The notes under the pieces were generated by a model, which searched no databases, was not told the DNA's origin, and saw nothing but the letters and a program-made list of their open reading frames with translations. A DNA stretch of 64,000 nucleotides, from positions 57,141,546 through 57,205,545 of the forward strand of contig NC_092054.1 in NCBI RefSeq assembly GCF_003086295.3, read 5' to 3'. This document shows, in pieces, positions 9,085-18,897 of this stretch. Position 1 is the stretch's first letter. Each line of letters opens with the position of its first letter. This DNA comes from Arachis hypogaea. Its lineage: Eukaryota > Streptophyta > Magnoliopsida > Fabales > Fabaceae. The position numbers were made by a program, and so were the translations under genes.

Positions 9085-11316
9085 ATGAGCAGGAGCAAGG
9101 ATAAGAACATTCTTGTGGAAGTAGATCCAGAACCTGAAAGGACTCTGAAAAGGAAACTAAGAAAAGCTAAAATACAACAATCCAGAGATAACCTTTCAGA
9201 AATTTTCGAACAGGAAGAGGAGATGGCAGCTGAAAATAATAATAATGTAAGGAAGATGCTTGGTGACTTTACTGCACCTAATTCCAATTTACATGGAAGA
9301 AGCATCTCCATTCCTGCCATTGGAGCAAACAACTTTGAGCTGAAACCTCAATTAGTTTCTCTGATGCAGCAGAACTACAAGTTTCATGGACTTCCATCTG
9401 AAGATTCTTTTCAGTTCTTAACTGAATTCTTGCAGATATGTGATACTGTTAAGACTAATGGAGTAGATCCTGAAGTCTACAAGCTCATGCTTTTCCCTTT
9501 TGCTGTAAGAGACAGAGCTAGATTATGGTTGGATTCTCAACCCAAAGACAGCCTGAAAGAAGGTGAATCCCTCTATGAAGCTTGGGAAAGATACAAACAG
9601 TTGACCAAAAAGTGTCCTTCTGACATGCTTTCAGAATGGACCATCCTGGATATATTCTATGATGGTTTATCTGAGCTATCAAAGATGTCACTGGACACTT
9701 CTGCAGGTGGATCCATTCACCTAAAGAAAACGCCTGCAGAAGCTCAAGAACTCATTGACATGGTTGCTAATAACCAGTTCATGTACACTTCTGAAAGGAA
9801 TCCTGTGAGTAATGGGACGCCTATGAAGAAGGGAGTTCTTGAAGTTGATACTCTGAATGCCATATTGGCTCAGAACAAAATATTGACTCAGCAAGTCAAT
9901 ATGATCTCTCAGAGTCTGCATGGAATGCAAGCTGCATCCAACAGTACTCAAGAGGCTTCTTATGAAGAAGAAGCTTATGATCCTGAGAACCCTGCAATAG
10001 CAGAGGTGAATTACTTAGGTGAACCTTATGGAAACACCTATAACTCATCATGGAGAAATCATCCAAATTTCTCATGGAAGGATCAAAAGCCTCAACAGGG
10101 CTTTAATAATGGTGGAAGAAACAAGTTTAACAATAATAAACCTTTTCCATCACCCACTCAGCACAAGACAGAGAACTCTGAACAAAATGCTTCTAATTTA
10201 GCAAATCTAGTCTCTGATCTATCCAAGGCCACTGTGAGCTTCATGAATGAAACAAGGTCTTCCATTAGAAATTTAGAAGCACAAGTGGGCCAGCTGAGTA
10301 AAAGGATCACTGAAATCCCTCCCAGTACTCTCCCAAGTAATACAGAAGAGAACCCAAAAGGAGAGTGCAAGGCCATTGACATAAGCACCATGGCCGAACC
10401 TACAAGGGGAGTGGAGGACGCAAATCCCAAGGAGGAAGACCTCCTGGGACGCCCAGTGATCAATAAGGAGCTTCCCTCTGAGGAACCAAAGGACTCTGAG
10501 GCTCATCTAGAGACCATAGAGATTCCATTGAACCTCCTTATGCCCTTCATGAGCTCTGATGAGTATTCCTCTTCTGAAGAGAATGAGGATGTTACTGAAG
10601 AGCAAACTGCCAAGTTTCTTGGTGCAATCATGAAGCTGAATGCCAAATTATTTGGCATTGATACTTGGGAAGTTGAACCTCCCTTGTTCATCAATGAACT
10701 AAGTGATCTGGATCAACTGACATTGCCTCAGAAGAGACAGGATCCTGGAAAGTTCATAATACCTTGTACTATAGGCACCATGATCTTTAAGGCTCTGTGT
10801 GACCTTGGTTCAGGGATAAACCTCATGCCCCTCTCTGTAATAGAGAAACTGGGAATCTATGGGGTGCAAGCTGCTAAAATCTCATTAGAGATGGCAGACA
10901 ATTCAAGAAAACAGGCTTATGGACAAGTAGAGGACGTGTTAGTAAAGGTTGAAGGCCTTTACATCCCTGCTGATTTCATAGTCCTGGATACTGGAAAGGA
11001 AGAGGATGAATCCATCATCCTAGGAAGACCTTTCCTAGTCAAAGCAAGAGCTGTGATTGACGTGGACAGAGGAGAATTAATCCTTCAATTGAATGAGGAC
11101 AACCTTGTGTTTAAAACTCAAGGATCTCTCTCTGCACCCATGGAAAGGAAGCATGAAAAGCTTCTCTCACTACAAAGTCAACCAGAGCCCCCACAGTCAA
11201 ACTCTAAGTTTGGTGTTGGGAGGCCACAACCAAACTCTAAGTTTGGTGTTGAACTCCCATATCCAAACTCTAAGTTTGGTGTTGGAGAGTTTCAACAAAG
11301 CTCTGCACATCTGTGA
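9085..11316 (+). CDS. Gag-protease polyprotein of element C
   Basis: Open frame of 743 codons without a stop. A capsid-like region lies at about residues 60-230 (FPFAVRDRARLWL, ESLYEAWERYK, DIFYDGLS, AQELID). A segment of roughly 30 residues that F has between WLNNQP and the EAWERY-type motif is missing, an in-frame deletion. No CCHC zinc knuckle is evident. A retropepsin-like domain follows, with CDLGSGINLMP at residues 571-581 (catalytic Asp in DLGSG at 573) and IILGRPFL near 648. The C-terminus has three NSKFGV repeats encoded exactly 33 bp apart (11204, 11237, 11270). There is no polymerase downstream. It is the best intact ORF in the window and probably encodes a real structural protein for the particle. 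Confidence 0.85.
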   Translation: MSRSKDKNILVEVDPEPERTLKRKLRKAKIQQSRDNLSEIFEQEEEMAAENNNNVRKMLGDFTAPNSNLHGRSISIPAIGANNFELKPQLVSLMQQNYKFHGLPSEDSFQFLTEFLQICDTVKTNGVDPEVYKLMLFPFAVRDRARLWLDSQPKDSLKEGESLYEAWERYKQLTKKCPSDMLSEWTILDIFYDGLSELSKMSLDTSAGGSIHLKKTPAEAQELIDMVANNQFMYTSERNPVSNGTPMKKGVLEVDTLNAILAQNKILTQQVNMISQSLHGMQAASNSTQEASYEEEAYDPENPAIAEVNYLGEPYGNTYNSSWRNHPNFSWKDQKPQQGFNNGGRNKFNNNKPFPSPTQHKTENSEQNASNLANLVSDLSKATVSFMNETRSSIRNLEAQVGQLSKRITEIPPSTLPSNTEENPKGECKAIDISTMAEPTRGVEDANPKEEDLLGRPVINKELPSEEPKDSEAHLETIEIPLNLLMPFMSSDEYSSSEENEDVTEEQTAKFLGAIMKLNAKLFGIDTWEVEPPLFINELSDLDQLTLPQKRQDPGKFIIPCTIGTMIFKALCDLGSGINLMPLSVIEKLGIYGVQAAKISLEMADNSRKQAYGQVEDVLVKVEGLYIPADFIVLDTGKEEDESIILGRPFLVKARAVIDVDRGELILQLNEDNLVFKTQGSLSAPMERKHEKLLSLQSQPEPPQSNSKFGVGRPQPNSKFGVELPYPNSKFGVGEFQQSSAHL

Positions 11317-11522
11317 GGCTCCATGAGAGCCCACTGTCAAGCTATTGACATTAAAGAAGCGCTTGTTGGGAGGCAACCCAATCTTTATTTATCTAACTAT
11401 ATTTTTCTTAATTATATGTCTTTATAGGTTCATGATCATGTGGAGTCACAAAATAAATATAAAAATTGAAAACGGAATCAAAAATAGCAGAAAAAAAATC
11501 ACACCCTGGAGGAGCATCTGCC

Positions 11523-11700
11523 TGGCGTTCAACGCCAGAACAGAGCATGGTTCTGGCGCTGAACGCTCAAAATGGGCAGCATCCTAGCGCTGAACGCCCA
11601 GAACAAGCATGGTTCTGGTGTTCAACGCCAGAAATGGCTAGTAGATGGGCGTTGAACGCCCAAAATGGGCACCAACCTGGCGCTGAACGTCCAGAGTTGT
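11523..11700. repeat. Palindrome array, period ~31 bp (C)
   Basis: Six GGCGYTNAACGCC-like units start at 11523, 11554, 11585, 11617, 11648 and 11679, that is, spacing 31, 31, 32, 31, 31. The position equals the array between pol and ORF3 in E, F and G. Confidence 0.9.
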
Positions 11701-11880
11701 GTGCAAGGGCATTTTACATGCCTAAATTGGTGCAGGGATGTAAATGCCTTGACACCTCAAGATCTGTGGACCCCACAAGATCATCTCAGGATCTGTGGAC
11801 CCCACAGGATCCCCACCTTCCTTCCTCATAATCCTAGTTTTTTTTCCACATCTTCTTCTTCATCTATTCCTTCTTCTTTT

Positions 11881-11916
11881 GCTCGAGGGCGAGCAACATT
11901 CTAAGTTTGGTGTGGT
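11881..11916 (+). promoter_or_regulatory. Conserved hairpin plus TCTAAGTTTGGTGTGG (C, internal copy)
   Basis: GCTCG-AGGG-CGAGC stem-loop at 11881-11894, then AACAT and TCTAAGTTTGGTGTGG. The other FIDEL-like copies have GCTTG/CAAGC; here both sides of one pair are changed (T-A to C-G), so pairing is preserved. Confidence 0.7.
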
Positions 11917-11932
11917 AAAACAATTATGTAAA

Positions 11933-11980
11933 GGATCTATAGCTCAGTGGTAGAACATGTGGCTGCAAATCAAGAGATCC
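11933..11980 (+). other. tRNA-Cys-like segment
   Basis: About 48 nt resemble the first two thirds of plant tRNA-Cys(GCA) as I remember it, with about seven mismatches: the D-arm/A-box AGCTCAGTGGTAGAACAT and the anticodon arm with CTGCAAATC. The T-arm is absent; instead the sequence runs into the remnant ORF. It is not a functional tRNA gene. Confidence 0.5.
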
Positions 11981-12145
11981 CTGAGATACCTCAGGGGATG
12001 CACTTCCCTCCACATAATCATTGGAAGCAACTGAGGATAGAAATACCAAAAATCACTAGGAATCAAGCAACAAAGACAAGGAAGAGACATAGAAGAGCTC
12101 AAGGACATCATTGGTTCCTCAAGAAGGAAACGCCACCATCACTAA
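11947..12145 (+). pseudogene. Remnant of a second small ORF in C
   Basis: Codons after 11965 read NQEIPEIPQGMHFPPH. A later stretch, in another frame, encodes GRDIEELKDIIG and a basic HHH-stop end at 12145. The two parts are out of frame, so the gene is broken. I do not know its function. It occupies the place where E, F and G carry ORF3 but does not resemble it. Confidence 0.4.
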
Positions 12146-13190
12146 GGTGGATTCATTCCTTGTTCTTGTTTCTTCTGTTTTTCGTTTTCTATGTTATGTG
12201 CTTATCTGTGTTTGTGTCTTCATTACATGATCATTAGTAGTTAGTAACTATGTCTTAAAGTTATAAATGTCCTATGAATCCATCACCTCTCTTAAATAAA
12301 AAATGTTTTAATTCAAAAGAACAAGAAGTACATGAGTTTCGAATTTATCCTTGAACTTAGTTTAATTATATTGATGTGGTGACAATGCTTCTTGTTTTCT
12401 GAATGTATGCTTGAACAGTGCATATGTCTTTTGAAGTTGTTGTTTAAGAATGTTAAATATGTTGGCTCTTGAAAGAATGATGACTAGGAGATATGTTATT
12501 TGATAATCTGAAAAATCATAAAAATGGTTCTTGAAGCAAGAAAAAGCAGCAAAGAACAAAGCTTGCAGAAAAAAAAATATAGGCGAAAAAAAAATTTAGA
12601 AAGAAAAAGAAAAAGCAAGCAGAAAAAGCCAATAACCCTTAAAACCAAAAGGCAAGGGCAAATAAAAAGGATCCCAAGGCTTTGAGCATCAGTGGATAGG
12701 AGGGCCTAAAGGAATAAAATCCTGGTCTAAGCGGCTAAACCAAGCTGTCCCTAACCATGTGCTTGTGGCGTGTAGGTGTCAAGTGAAAACTTGAGACTGA
12801 GCGGTTAAAGTCAAGGTCCAAAGCAAAAAAAGAGTGTGCTTAAGAACCTTGGACACCTCTAATTGGGGACTTTTAGCAAAGCTGAGTCACAATCTGAAAA
12901 GGTTCACCCAATTATGTGTCTGTGGCATTTATGTATCTGGTGGTAATACTGGAAAATAAAGTGCTTGGGGACAAGAATCATCATACTAAACTAGGAGAAT
13001 CAATAACACTATCTGAACTCTGAGTTCCTATAGAAGCCAATCATTCTGAACCTCAATGGATAAAGTGAGATGCCAAAACTATTCAAGAGGCAAAAAGCTA
13101 TAAGTCCTGCTCATTTGATTGGAGCTATGTTTCATTGATAGTTTGGAATTTATAGTATATTCTCCTTTTTATCCTATTTGATTTTCAGTT
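12146..13190 (+). other. C 3' untranslated region
   Basis: No gene seen. It aligns with 48417-49567 of F and, inverted, with 27520-28557 of G (shared landmarks: CCCTAACCATGTGCTTGTGG, AATTGGGGACTT, GGTTCACCCA). Confidence 0.7.
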
Positions 13191-13225
13191 GCTTGGGGAC
13201 AAGCAACAATTTAAGTTTGGTGTTG
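13191..13225 (+). promoter_or_regulatory. Hairpin and plus-strand primer region of C
   Basis: GCTTG-GGGA-CAAGC stem-loop (13191-13204), AACAA, then TTTAAGTTTGGTGTTG abutting the 3' LTR at 13226. This is where the polypurine tract must lie, although the tract is only partly purine. Confidence 0.6.
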
Positions 13226-14911
13226 TGATGAGCTGATAATTTATACGCTTTTTGACATTGTTTTTAGTATGTTTTTAGTAGGATCTAGTTACTTTTAGGG
13301 ATGTTTTCATTAGTTTTTATGTTAAATTCACATTTCTGGACTTTACTTTGAGTTTGTGTGTTTTTCTGTGATTTCAGGTATTTTCTGGCTGAAATTGAGG
13401 GACTTGAGCAGAAATCAGATTCAGAGGTTGAAGAAGGACTGCTGATGCTGTTGGATTCTGACCTCCCTGCACTCAAAGTAGATTTTCTGGAGCTATATAA
13501 CTTGAAATGGTGCGCTTCCAATTGCGTTGGAAAGTAGACATCCAGGGCTTTTCAGCAATATATAATAGTCTATACTTTGGCCAAAAATAGACGATGTAAA
13601 CTGGCGTTCAACGCCAGCTTTCTGCCCAAATCTGGCGTCCAGCGCCAGAAAAGGAGCCAAAACCAGAGTTGAACGCCCAAACTGGCACAAAAGCTGGCGT
13701 TCAACTCCAAGAAAGATCTCTACACGTGCAACACTCAAGCTCAGCCCAAACACACACCAAGTGGGCCCCGGAAGTGGATTTATGCATCAATTACTTACTC
13801 ATGTAAACCCTAGTAGCTAGTTTATTATAAATAGGACCTTTTACTATTGTATTAGGCATCTTTTGAACCATCTTTGAATCTTTTGATCATCTTTGGACGC
13901 CTGGTTCTTAGATCTGAGGGGCTGGCCATTCGGCCATGCCTGGACCTTTTACTTATGTATTTTTAACGGTAGAGTTTCTACACTCCATAGATTAAGGTGT
14001 GGAGCTCTGCTGTTCCTCAAAGATTAATGCAAAGTACTTCTGTTTTCTATTCAATTCATCTTATTTCGCTTCTAAGATATCCATTCGCACCCAAGAACGT
14101 GATGAAGGTGATGATTATGTGTGATGCTCATCACCATTCTCCCCTATGAACACGTGCCTGACAAACACTTCCGTTCTACATGAAATAAGCTAGAATGAAT
14201 ATCTCTTAGATCTCTTAACCGGAATCTTCGTGGCGTAAGCTAGAATGATGGCGGCATTCAAGAGAATCCGGAAAGTCTAAACCTTGTCTGTGGTATTCCG
14301 AGTAGGATTCAATGATTGAATGACTGTGACGAGCTTCAAACTCGCGAGTGCTGGGCGTTAGTGACAAACGCAAAAGGAGGGTGAATCCTATTCCAGCATG
14401 ATCGAGAACCGACAGATGATTAGCCGTGCTGTGACAGAGCATGTGAGCATATTTTTCACTGAGAGGAAGGGATGTAGCCACTGACAACGGTGATGCCCTT
14501 GCATAAAGCCAGCCATGGAAAGGAGTAAGACTGATTGGATGAAGACAGCAGGAAAGCAGAGGTTCAGAGGAACGAAAGCATCTCTATTCGCTTATCTGAA
14601 ATTCTCACCAATGATTTACATAAGTATTTCTATCCCTATTCTACTATTTATTATTCGAAAACACCCTCATCAATTTATATCTGCCTAACTGAGATTTGCA
14701 ATGTGACCATAGCTTGCTTCATACCAACAATCTCCGTGGGATTCGACCCTTACTCACGTAAGGTATTACTTGGACGACCCAGTGCACTTGCTGGTTAGTT
14801 ACACGGAGTTGTGAACCATGGTCTTGGCATCATGTTTTTGGCGCCATTTCCAGGGAAAGAAAGAGCAATGAATTTTACATAATTAAAGTGTAATCATGAT
14901 TCCGCGTACCA
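13226..14911 (+). repeat. C 3' LTR
   Basis: TGATGAGCTG start, GCGTACCA end; paired with 5536-7210. Followed at once by the aagat target duplication and the rest of the D LTR. Confidence 0.95.
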
Positions 14912-14916
14912 AAGAT

Positions 14917-14959
14917 CTCGTCCGAGATCGACCTACAGTTTCAGGTAACCCTCGGAACA
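14917..14959 (+). repeat. D 5' LTR, second part
   Basis: Continues the D LTR after the C insertion and its TSD, ending GGAACA. Confidence 0.8.
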
Positions 14960-14960
14960 T

Positions 14961-14978
14961 TGGCGCCGTTGCCGGGGA
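14961..14978 (+). other. D primer-binding site (tRNA-Asp)
   Basis: TGGCGCCGTTGCCGGGGA one base after the LTR end. Same primer as in B, C, E and G. Confidence 0.85.
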
Positions 14979-14999
14979 CTTGGAAGTCATCCCATCATC

Positions 15000-16231
15000 A
15001 TGGTGGACAACCTTGACAATGACTACAATTCTGATTTGGAGAACAGAACACCGCATAAGAACACGGAGGTCACACTAGACGATACTTCTCAGCCTAACAA
15101 AGATAAGAACTCACCAAACACAGGAGTCATGGAAGCACTTCAAGATCGATTAAAACAACTCGAAAAAGAAGTCGAATATCAACGGGAGGCCGAGAGAGAC
15201 CTGCGAAGGGAAGCTAGGCGACGTCGAGAATTAGAAGACAAGCTCCTAAAGCTTGAAGCCGATCTCAAAGCTAAAATTACTCGATCCAGCCACGAAGACA
15301 GCCCCCGCAAAGACCAAGACCCATTTAGCAAGGAGATCATGAAAGCCAAAATACCAAAAGACTTTAAAGCCACTGACATGACTCCGTACGACGGCACATC
15401 AGACCCCAGCCATCATCTCAGTAATTTCAGAAGTAGAATGTATCTCACCGACGCCTCAGACGCAATTCGATGCAAAGCCTTCCCGACTACCTTGACAAAG
15501 ACAGCAATTAAATGGTTCGACAATTTGCCCCCTAGGTCCATCTCAAGCTTTAACGACTTAGCCAAGAAGTTTTTAGCCAGATTCTCCATCCAAAAGGACA
15601 AAAATAAACACGCCCCAAGCTTATTAGGGATCAAGCAAGGAGATCAGGAAAGCCTTCGCAGCTACATGGAAAGATTCAACAAAGCATGTCTAGATATACA
15701 AAGTCTGCCGACAGAAGCAGCCATTATGGGTCTCATCAATGGCTTACGAGAGGGACATTTTAGTCACTCCATATCGAAAAAACATCCCACATCCCTGAAT
15801 GAGGTGCAAGAACGAGCAGAGAAATACATCAACATGGAGGAAAACTCTCGACTTGGAGAGACCTCAAAGTCTGGATTCTCCTACTCCTCTCGAGATAAGG
15901 ATAAAGAGTCCAAGAAAAAAGAAGACCAGCATGGAGAAAAGATAAAAAATACCACAATTACACCCCTCTGCGGGTGTCTCTTGTAGATGTCTATCGAGAA
16001 GTATGCCATACTAAAAGGATACCCCCACCTCGCTCACTCAAAAGCAAGAAAGGAGGAGGAAATCGGACAGAATACTGTGAATACCATCGAATCTATGGAC
16101 ATTCCACCAATGAGTGCTTCGACTTGAAGAATGTCATAGAAAAATTGGTGAGAGAGGGAAAACTCGATCGGTACTTAGCCAGCAAAGCAGAGGAGCCAAG
16201 AAAAAGAAGAAGGGACGAAGACGTCGGATGA
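15000..16231 (+). pseudogene. D gag (Tat type), frameshifted
   Basis: ATG at 15000, 22 bases after the primer site. The first frame runs to a stop near 15986, with a coiled-coil (Glu/Arg-rich, residues ~45-95) and the retrotransposon Gag core (AIKWFDNLPPRSISSF, ESLRSYMERFNKAC, LNEVQERAEKYI). The reading moves to another frame between about 15945 and 15974 and continues with a zinc knuckle-like CEYHRIYGHSTNEC (C-X2-H-X4-H-X4-C) and a basic tail to a TGA at 16229-16231. In that frame the protein would continue into the protease, so the TGA is probably a C-to-T change in an Arg codon. Confidence 0.8.
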
Positions 16232-16680
16232 ACTGAACGACCACCTCGTACCCCGGAGAGACATGTCCACATGATACACGGAGGATTTGCGGGAGGAGGA
16301 ATCTCCAAATCATCTCGCAAAAGACATCTTAAAGAAGTATATCATGTCAAGGGAGGAGAAGGAGCACCCGACCTCCCTACTATCACTTTTACTAAAGAGG
16401 ACGCAACTGGCATCATCTCGGGACATGACGATCCCATGGTCATCACTATCATATTGGACAACGCTAATCTCCATCTCACACTGGTAGACCAGGGAAGCTC
16501 GGCTGACATCTTGTTCAACACCGCCTTCGACAAACTCGGCCTAGAGGAAAAAGAACTCAGAACATATCCAAACAGCTTATTCGGGCTAGGAGACAATCCA
16601 ATCCAACCACTTGGATACATCTTACTACACACAACCTTTGGAAAGGAAACCGGTAAAAAACACTCAACATAGACTACATC
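16232..16680 (+). pseudogene. D aspartic protease region
   Basis: Same frame as the end of gag. Contains VDQGSSADILFNTAF, the active-site pattern of Tat-type proteases, preceded by a hydrophobic strand (VITIILDNANLHLTLV). A one-base insertion around 16654 shifts the frame; the following frame continues with IDYIVVNVSSAYNALIGR, the conserved end of this protease. Confidence 0.75.
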
Positions 16681-18336
16681 GTGGTCAACGTGAGTTCAGC
16701 CTACAATGCCCTGATAGGTCGAACAACGTTAAATCAGCTCGGCGCAGTAGTCTCGACTCCACATCTATGCATGAAGTTCCCAACCACAGAAGGGATAGCT
16801 ACGATAAAATCAGACCAGAAGACAACACGCCGCTGTTACAATGAAAGTCTGAACCTTAGAGGCAGAGGAGAAGAAATCCACACCATCGAACTCGGGGGAG
16901 TTCGAGGGCGGGAAGAACTTCGTCCACAACCCGAAGGCAAAATAGAAAAAGTCCATATCGGAGATGTCCCAGATAAAACAACCAATATCGGCACAATCCT
17001 AAGAGGAGACGTAAAGGAGTCCCTCATACAGTTCTTAAGAAATAATGTCAACCTCTTCGCATGGAAGGCCAAAGACATGCCGGACATAGACCCCAAACTA
17101 ATGTGCCACAAGCTGGTAGTATACCCAGGATCTCGGCCAGTACAGCAGAGACGTAGAAAGCTCGGGCCAGAACGATCCCAAGCTGTGGAAGAACAGGTAC
17201 AAGCTCTACTTGAGGCAGGATTCATAAGAGAAGTCAAGTACCCATTATGGCTAGCCAACGTCGTCTTGGTGAAAAAATCAAATGGGAAGTGGCGGATGTG
17301 CACTAACTACACCGATCTCAACAAAGCTTGCCCAAAAGATCCTTATCCACTTCCAAGTATCGACGCTCTGGTGGATGCCTCCTCCGGATACAAATACCTC
17401 TCGTTTATGGACGCCTATTCGGGATATAATCAAATCCCAATGTACCCACTTGATCAAGAAAAAACCTCATTCTTAACCCCAAAAGCAAACTACTGCTATA
17501 TCGTCATGCCATTCCGACTCAAAAATGCAGGAGCCACTTATCAAAGATTAATGAATAAAGTCTTCACAGACCATATCGGGAAAGTCATGGAAGTATACGT
17601 GGACGACATGTTAGTAAAGACACAAAGTGAGGAATCATTACTGTCCGACCTCACCCAAATATTCGACACCATAAGAAGACATGGCATGCGACTCAACCCT
17701 GCAAAATGCACCTTCGCAGTAGAAGCTGGCAAATTCTTGGGTTTCATGCTCACACAAAGAGGAATCGAGGCAAATCCGGATAAATGCCGGGCTATACTCG
17801 ACATGAAGAGCCCGACCTGTGTCAAAGAGGTACAACAACTCAATGGAAGATTAGCAGCCTTATCCAGATTTCTAGCCGGATCAGCAATAAGATCTCTACC
17901 CTTCTACGCCACTTTAAGGAAGGGAAAGAGGTTTGAATGGACAATGGAGTGCGAGCAAGCTTTCCAGGATTTCAAAAGGTTCCTGGGACAACCACCTATT
18001 CTAACTCGGCCACGGGAAGGAGAACCACTTGTATTGTACCTCGCAGTAGGAAATCGGGCAGTAGCCTCAGCACTGGTCAGAGAGGACGAAAGCAGACAAC
18101 AACCTATATACTTCATCAGCAAAGCACTACAACGATCCGAACTGAACTACCAAAAAATAGAAAAATTCGCCTATGCTCTCATACTAACGTCTCGACATCT
18201 TCGCCCATATTTTCAAGCCCACATCATCATGGTTCAGACCAGCCAGCCCATAAAAGGCATTTTGCAGAAAACAGATTTGGCAGGAAGAATCTTACAATGG
18301 GGAGTCGAGTTGTCTGAATTTGACATTCAAATATGA
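16681..18336 (+). CDS. D reverse transcriptase and first RNase H (broken at both ends)
   Basis: 551 open codons. The RT domain spans roughly residues 140-400: CTNYTDLNKACPKDPYPLP, FMDAYSGYNQI, the catalytic box YVDD at 17596-17607, and GFMLTQRGIEANPDKC. It is followed by the connection and RNase H of Ty3 type (LYLAVGNRAVASALVRE, YFISKALQ, YALILTSRHLRPYF). The frame ends at a TGA (18334-18336), while homologous sequence continues one base over (LADFIAEFT) to about 18424. Catalytic residues are present but the polyprotein is interrupted. Confidence 0.85.
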   Translation: MVNVSSAYNALIGRTTLNQLGAVVSTPHLCMKFPTTEGIATIKSDQKTTRRCYNESLNLRGRGEEIHTIELGGVRGREELRPQPEGKIEKVHIGDVPDKTTNIGTILRGDVKESLIQFLRNNVNLFAWKAKDMPDIDPKLMCHKLVVYPGSRPVQQRRRKLGPERSQAVEEQVQALLEAGFIREVKYPLWLANVVLVKKSNGKWRMCTNYTDLNKACPKDPYPLPSIDALVDASSGYKYLSFMDAYSGYNQIPMYPLDQEKTSFLTPKANYCYIVMPFRLKNAGATYQRLMNKVFTDHIGKVMEVYVDDMLVKTQSEESLLSDLTQIFDTIRRHGMRLNPAKCTFAVEAGKFLGFMLTQRGIEANPDKCRAILDMKSPTCVKEVQQLNGRLAALSRFLAGSAIRSLPFYATLRKGKRFEWTMECEQAFQDFKRFLGQPPILTRPREGEPLVLYLAVGNRAVASALVREDESRQQPIYFISKALQRSELNYQKIEKFAYALILTSRHLRPYFQAHIIMVQTSQPIKGILQKTDLAGRILQWGVELSEFDIQI

Positions 18337-18414
18337 AGCACGGACATCCATCAAATTACAGTACCTGGCCGACTTCATTGCAGAGTTTACTGATACACTG
18401 GAAATCCCTATAGA

Positions 18415-18837
18415 ATGGAATCTCTAGTAGATGGCTCCTCGTACAAAACCGGGAGTGGGGCAGGCGTAATAATAGAAAGCAATCAGGGAACCCAAATTGA
18501 ACTCTCCCTTAAGTTCGAGTTCCCTGCCTCAAATAATCAGGCTGAATATGAGGCATTACTAGCTGGTTTGAAGCTGGCCAAGGAGGTCAGAGATGAAAAG
18601 CTTGCCATCTTCAGCGACTCAGAAGTAGTCACCTCGCCAATAACAAGGAGCTACCAAGCCAAGGATCCCACCATGAAAAAGTATTTAGACAAAACCAGGG
18701 AACAGCTCGGACAACTTGGGGAATACGAGGTCCGCCACATACCCCAGGAACAGAATACTCGAGCTGATGCACTCTCAAAACTAGCCAGCACCAAACCAGG
18801 GGGCAACAATAGAAGCCTCATTCAGGAGATACTATAG
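18415..18837 (+). pseudogene. D second RNase H domain (archaeal-type, Tat hallmark)
   Basis: About 140 codons. It has the four-acid layout: VDGSS (first Asp), NQAEYEALLAGL (Glu), IFSDSEVV (Asp), and RADALSKLA (Asp) at the end, the pattern of the additional archaeal-like RNase H known from the Tat lineage. It lies directly after the Ty3-type RNase H, so D carried both. A missing base around 18428 and a TAG at 18835-18837 break continuity on both sides. Confidence 0.8.
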
Positions 18838-18897
18838 AACCCGTCAATTTCAGAAAAAGAAAAGGTCCTAGCCATAACTGGTCTGGATCAAGGATAG

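Larger units (their letters stand above)
5536..14911 (+). mobile_element. Element C: non-autonomous FIDEL-type LTR element (gag-protease only)
   Basis: Complete element of 9376 bp with two LTRs and a 5-bp target-site duplication, aagat (5531-5535 and 14912-14916), in the 5' LTR of D. Internal order: primer-binding site, AT-rich leader, gag-protease ORF, ~31-bp palindrome array, hairpin, tRNA-like segment and remnant of a second ORF, 3' untranslated region, second hairpin, 3' LTR. It has no RT, RNase H or integrase, so it must have been copied with enzymes from a relative such as F, G or E. LTRs differ at about 26 of about 1675 positions by eye, plus an 11-bp indel. Confidence 0.9.

Noticed and set aside
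11947..12237. 96-codon protein in C
   Set aside because: The frame begins at a GTG within a tRNA-like segment, and its second half is out of frame with the recognisable remnant. Kept only as a broken remnant.
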